The notes beneath the pieces were generated by a model. It was not told where the DNA came from. It did no database searches and worked only from the letters and a program-made list of their open reading frames with translations. A stretch of DNA of 64,000 nt. It comes from Vanilla planifolia (taxonomy: Eukaryota; Streptophyta; Magnoliopsida; Asparagales; Orchidaceae). The stretch lies in NCBI GenBank assembly GCA_023846275.1, contig CM043875.1:1671569-1735568 (forward strand), given 5' to 3'. A program made the position numbers and the translations under genes. Positions 61,180 through 64,000 of this stretch are shown here, piece by piece. Position 1 is the first letter of the stretch; every line of letters begins with the position of its first letter.

Positions 61180-64000
61180 GACATCTAATGTAGAAGATTG
61201 TGTAGTGGCAAGATCTGGGTTTGAATTACAAGATCTTACTGTTGTAGAAAAGCTGGAAAAAGCAAGACCACATAGAAACAGAAATGATGTAGTCCCAAAC
61301 AGGTTCTGATTGGTTTCCTCTTGGTTACAGCCCCATGGGCATAGTGAATCATGCAAAATTCCATGTTTGTGAAGCCAAGAAATGGTCGGTATTACAACGT
61401 GACAATCTTTAAATGAAGACTTGAATTCTCAGTTGGACTTTCAGCTTCTATGGTCAAGTTCTAGCTGAAAAGTGGCTAGCCAAGCCATGATGGGTTTCTT
61501 CGTACACCAGCTTGCAACATAGGGACTGTGCTTGGTTTACTGCTTTCATTTGTTCTCCAAACTAGTTGGTCGCTCTCATAAATGGATGCATGTAGACTGT
61601 GGGTAATCTGACAAATCAAATCAGGAGCAAAAAACTGCTGAAGATGCTCTATAATCCAGCTGCCTGAACCAACCAATAGGTGATTTAATGGGGACGGAGA
61701 TCAACAAAAACATTTACATAAGTTGGCCATTTGTGTGATGCTTGTGGCCAATCCAATTGTCGGAAGAAAAGGAGTTTTTCTCATTGTTACTAATTCTTCA
61801 AACAGTAAGTTGATGCACCAACACCCGTGGAGCAGTCAAACACAATAACTTTCATGTGAGTAACTATGTTTACATTGGAACCTATTTTGTCTATTTTGAT
61901 ATTTTGTGTTAAGAGTATGGATCCCAATGCTGTCCACCCTAGCAAGAAATCATTTACAGTGCTTAACAATTAATACTATTTGTCGAGTCTGAAATTTCCG
62001 TATGCAAAGCCTCCCAAATCCTTTAGCAATGCAACTTTATTCCAATTAGCATATTGGATGTCCTTATGTTCTAGGGAACAACTCCAAAGATATTATCAAA
62101 TAATGCACTACATGCCTTATAAGGTTCTTGCAAGCATAACACAACGGTCCAGGAAGTATGTGGTAATTGCGGTCATGGAGTTGATCATGATTATTCTAAC
62201 TCGCCATCAAGAGGGAATATGTTGCCCAAGAAAAAATCCTTGTCTCTAGTTGTTGAATGAGAAAAGAGAAGTCCTTTTTTAGAGGTTGGTTGGCAAAGAT
62301 AGGAATATCAAGACACTTAACTTGAGCTGCTTGCTTTATGTGATGTTTGTTGGCAATTATTTTTTTCATTTACGATGCATTCCATAATTAAACACAACAC
62401 TAGATTTTTGTAGGTTTATTGTTTGTCTAGATTGCTCTTCATATTATTGTATTATTTTGTTGAAGGTGATAACTACAAAGCAAGTGATTGGAGCATAAAT
62501 CATGACATCATTGACAAAAAGGTGGTTTATCGGGGGCAAGGCTTGGCACGCCCGAAATTCAATGGGAGAGCATTGAATGACTTGGTTGTGGATGAGGCAG
62601 GTTGACAAAATAATAAATAGGTATGGAAAAAGATGGCAGTCTTGTCTGAGTTTTCTTGAAGCTATGATCTAAGGAAGCCTTACATTGTTATACAAGGTCC
62701 TATATGTGGTTTAGAAATATAAGCCTTTATGCAATTACACCAAGTGCTATGGGACCCAATTTGTTAGAGAATGTAGAGAAGTAAATTCCACGTGACCCTG
62801 TCATAGGCTTAATTCATATCTACTTTAATATCCATGAGTCCTTTTTTGGACGTGGAGTAGTGCATAAATTGTCATTTCCTGGGTCAGGAAAAGAGTATCC
62901 AAAATGGTTTGCTCAAGAACAAAGGAAACCTTCTCTACTGCAATGATATCAAGGAGTGTTTGAAGATGAGCAGTCATAATCTTGATGACAATCTTGTAAA
63001 TGATGTTACATAGACTAATCAGATTCAAGTGTTCTAGCTTGTAATCTCTCTGCTTTTTTGGGATCAGCGCAACCAATGTGTCTTTTTATCTTATAGGCAT
63101 ATAAGCTTTCTTAGAAAATTGTTGTATTGCCTTGCAGATGTTACCTTTTGTAATATCGTAATAGCCCTGAACAAATTTGTCAAAAGTGCCATGAATTCTC
63201 ATATCCTTGTTGTTCTGTATATAAAAGGATGCTTTTTAAATTTTTTCTTTAGTAATCGGAGCAGTAAGATCAACTCCCTGCTTGGGGATGAGGGAGTGTC
63301 GAGGTCTGAAATCCATAAAATGGAAAGATTGCATGATAGATGGGCATCATTTGTCTTTGAAAAATTGGAGAATGCAATCATGAATTTCCTCTTGAGAAGT
63401 GATGATGTTTCCCACAATATCTTCAAATTGGTGAATATATTTAGTTCTATACTTATTGGTTGCAGTGGTGTGGAAAAAACATGTATTTTGGTCACTTAGT
63501 TTGGCCCGATGGAGCTTTACACGTTGCCACCACTAGGCCACCTCCATGGCCAAGGTATTATGATAACCAGATATTTGAATAGTCAAGTGAGACTACTCTT
63601 GTTTTGTTAAGCCAAACTCTAGTTCTTTTAATTGAAGCTCATGGATATCATTTTCAAGAGTACAGGCCCTCTTTGTGATGTTTCCAAATTCTTGTTTGTT
63701 CTAATTATTTGAAGCACTAAGCATTCTAACAAATTTTGTGCACAGGATTGTCATAGGTACTCATTGGCCTTTATGTGACATACCTCATTCATAATAAATT
63801 TTGATTGTGAGGCTAGTAGCCACAAGTTCTCACATTGAAATCTTTGGTTAGGATTTCTAAGGTTAAGATTCTGAAATTATATAAGCATTGGGCAGTGATT
63901 AAAATCAAGTCGACGGTGTTGATGGATTATTGTTTCTAGGAACACTTGTAAACTATTGACATTTAGAAACGATTTGTCCAATCTCTCTTAAATCTGAGCA
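61180..64000 (-). mobile_element. Broken L1-type LINE, antisense in intron 1 of the TOM2A-like gene, cut by the window end
   Basis: Minus-strand translation follows plant L1 ORF2. Reverse transcriptase N part at about 63076-62960: VALIPKKQRDYKLEHLNLIS then LCNIIYKIVIKIMTAHLQTL (family FRPISLCNVIYKIISKVLANRL). KVDMN-stop-AYDRVTWNLLL lies near 62800 (family KLDMSKAYDRVEWxFL), and INHLFVNDVMIY near 62530 (family SHLFFADDSLLF, first catalytic Asp replaced by Asn). YEEQSRQTINLQKSSVVFNYG lies near 62420 (as YEEQSRQTINLQKS, then SVVFNYG). KCLDIPIFANQPLKKDFSFL lies near 62310, and KVALLKDLGGFAYGNFRL near 62010. A zf-RVT-like end has HKHGILHDSLCPWGCNQEET near 61360. Many frameshifts and stops; not functional. 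The 5' half lies beyond the window. Confidence 0.88.

Noticed and set aside
63119-63499. 126-codon plus-strand frame as a gene
   Set aside because: It is the complement of the minus-strand LINE and has no family of its own.
1-64000. CRISPR arrays, operons, phage or plasmid features, rRNA genes
   Set aside because: No regularly spaced repeats, no polycistronic layout and no rRNA-like sequence; the window is plant nuclear DNA.

Overview
This is a stretch of AT-rich, repeat-laden nuclear DNA from a flowering plant. The evidence is GT-AG spliced genes with clear plant protein families, plant-type retroelements (Ty3/gypsy, Ty1/copia, L1-type LINEs) and long low-complexity intergenic spacers. I cannot name the species. 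The long TE-filled introns would fit a mid- to large-genome angiosperm, possibly a monocot or an early-diverging lineage, but that is inference.

Four protein-coding genes can be supported by splicing exons by eye. (1) A BOI/BRG-type RING E3 ubiquitin ligase lies on the minus strand at 543-1801: 4 exons, 326 residues. (2) A membrane-anchored A1 aspartic protease lies on the minus strand at 30330-41731: 12 exons, 643 residues, with catalytic DSG motifs at about D113 and D309 and a C-terminal transmembrane helix. (3) The PIG-P subunit of the GPI N-acetylglucosaminyltransferase lies on the minus strand at 45793-54467: 4 exons, 177 residues. (4) The first exon of a TOM2A-like tetraspanin lies on the plus strand at 60538-60782; the rest of that gene runs past the right edge. 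Every listed exon set keeps frame across all junctions. Together the exons cover only about 3.7 kb of the 64 kb.

Layout. 1-2130: RING ligase with its leader. 2130-30300: a gene-free, TE-derived spacer holding an old repeat pair (3236/4855), a 3.1-kb solo LTR with a perfect 5-bp target-site duplication (9784-12875), a decayed Ty1/copia reverse transcriptase (about 13440-13830), a perfect 141-bp tandem duplication (19101-19382) and another diverged direct-repeat pair (19690/20880). 30330-41731: aspartic protease, whose intron 8 (7.2 kb) carries a broken L1 LINE. 41900-45790: intergenic, with a broken Ty3/gypsy gag. 45793-54467: PIG-P, whose intron 3 (6.9 kb) holds what looks like a decayed LTR element without recognisable coding domains. 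54468-60180: AT-rich spacer. 60180-64000: TOM2A-like exon 1, followed by an intron holding an antisense L1 LINE.

The four genes have unrelated jobs (ubiquitin ligation, proteolysis, GPI-anchor synthesis, membrane scaffold) and nothing suggests a cluster or shared pathway. I found no previously undescribed system. The most informative features are the solo LTR with its own promoter architecture, the very recent tandem duplication, and intron expansion by retroelements in three of the four genes.
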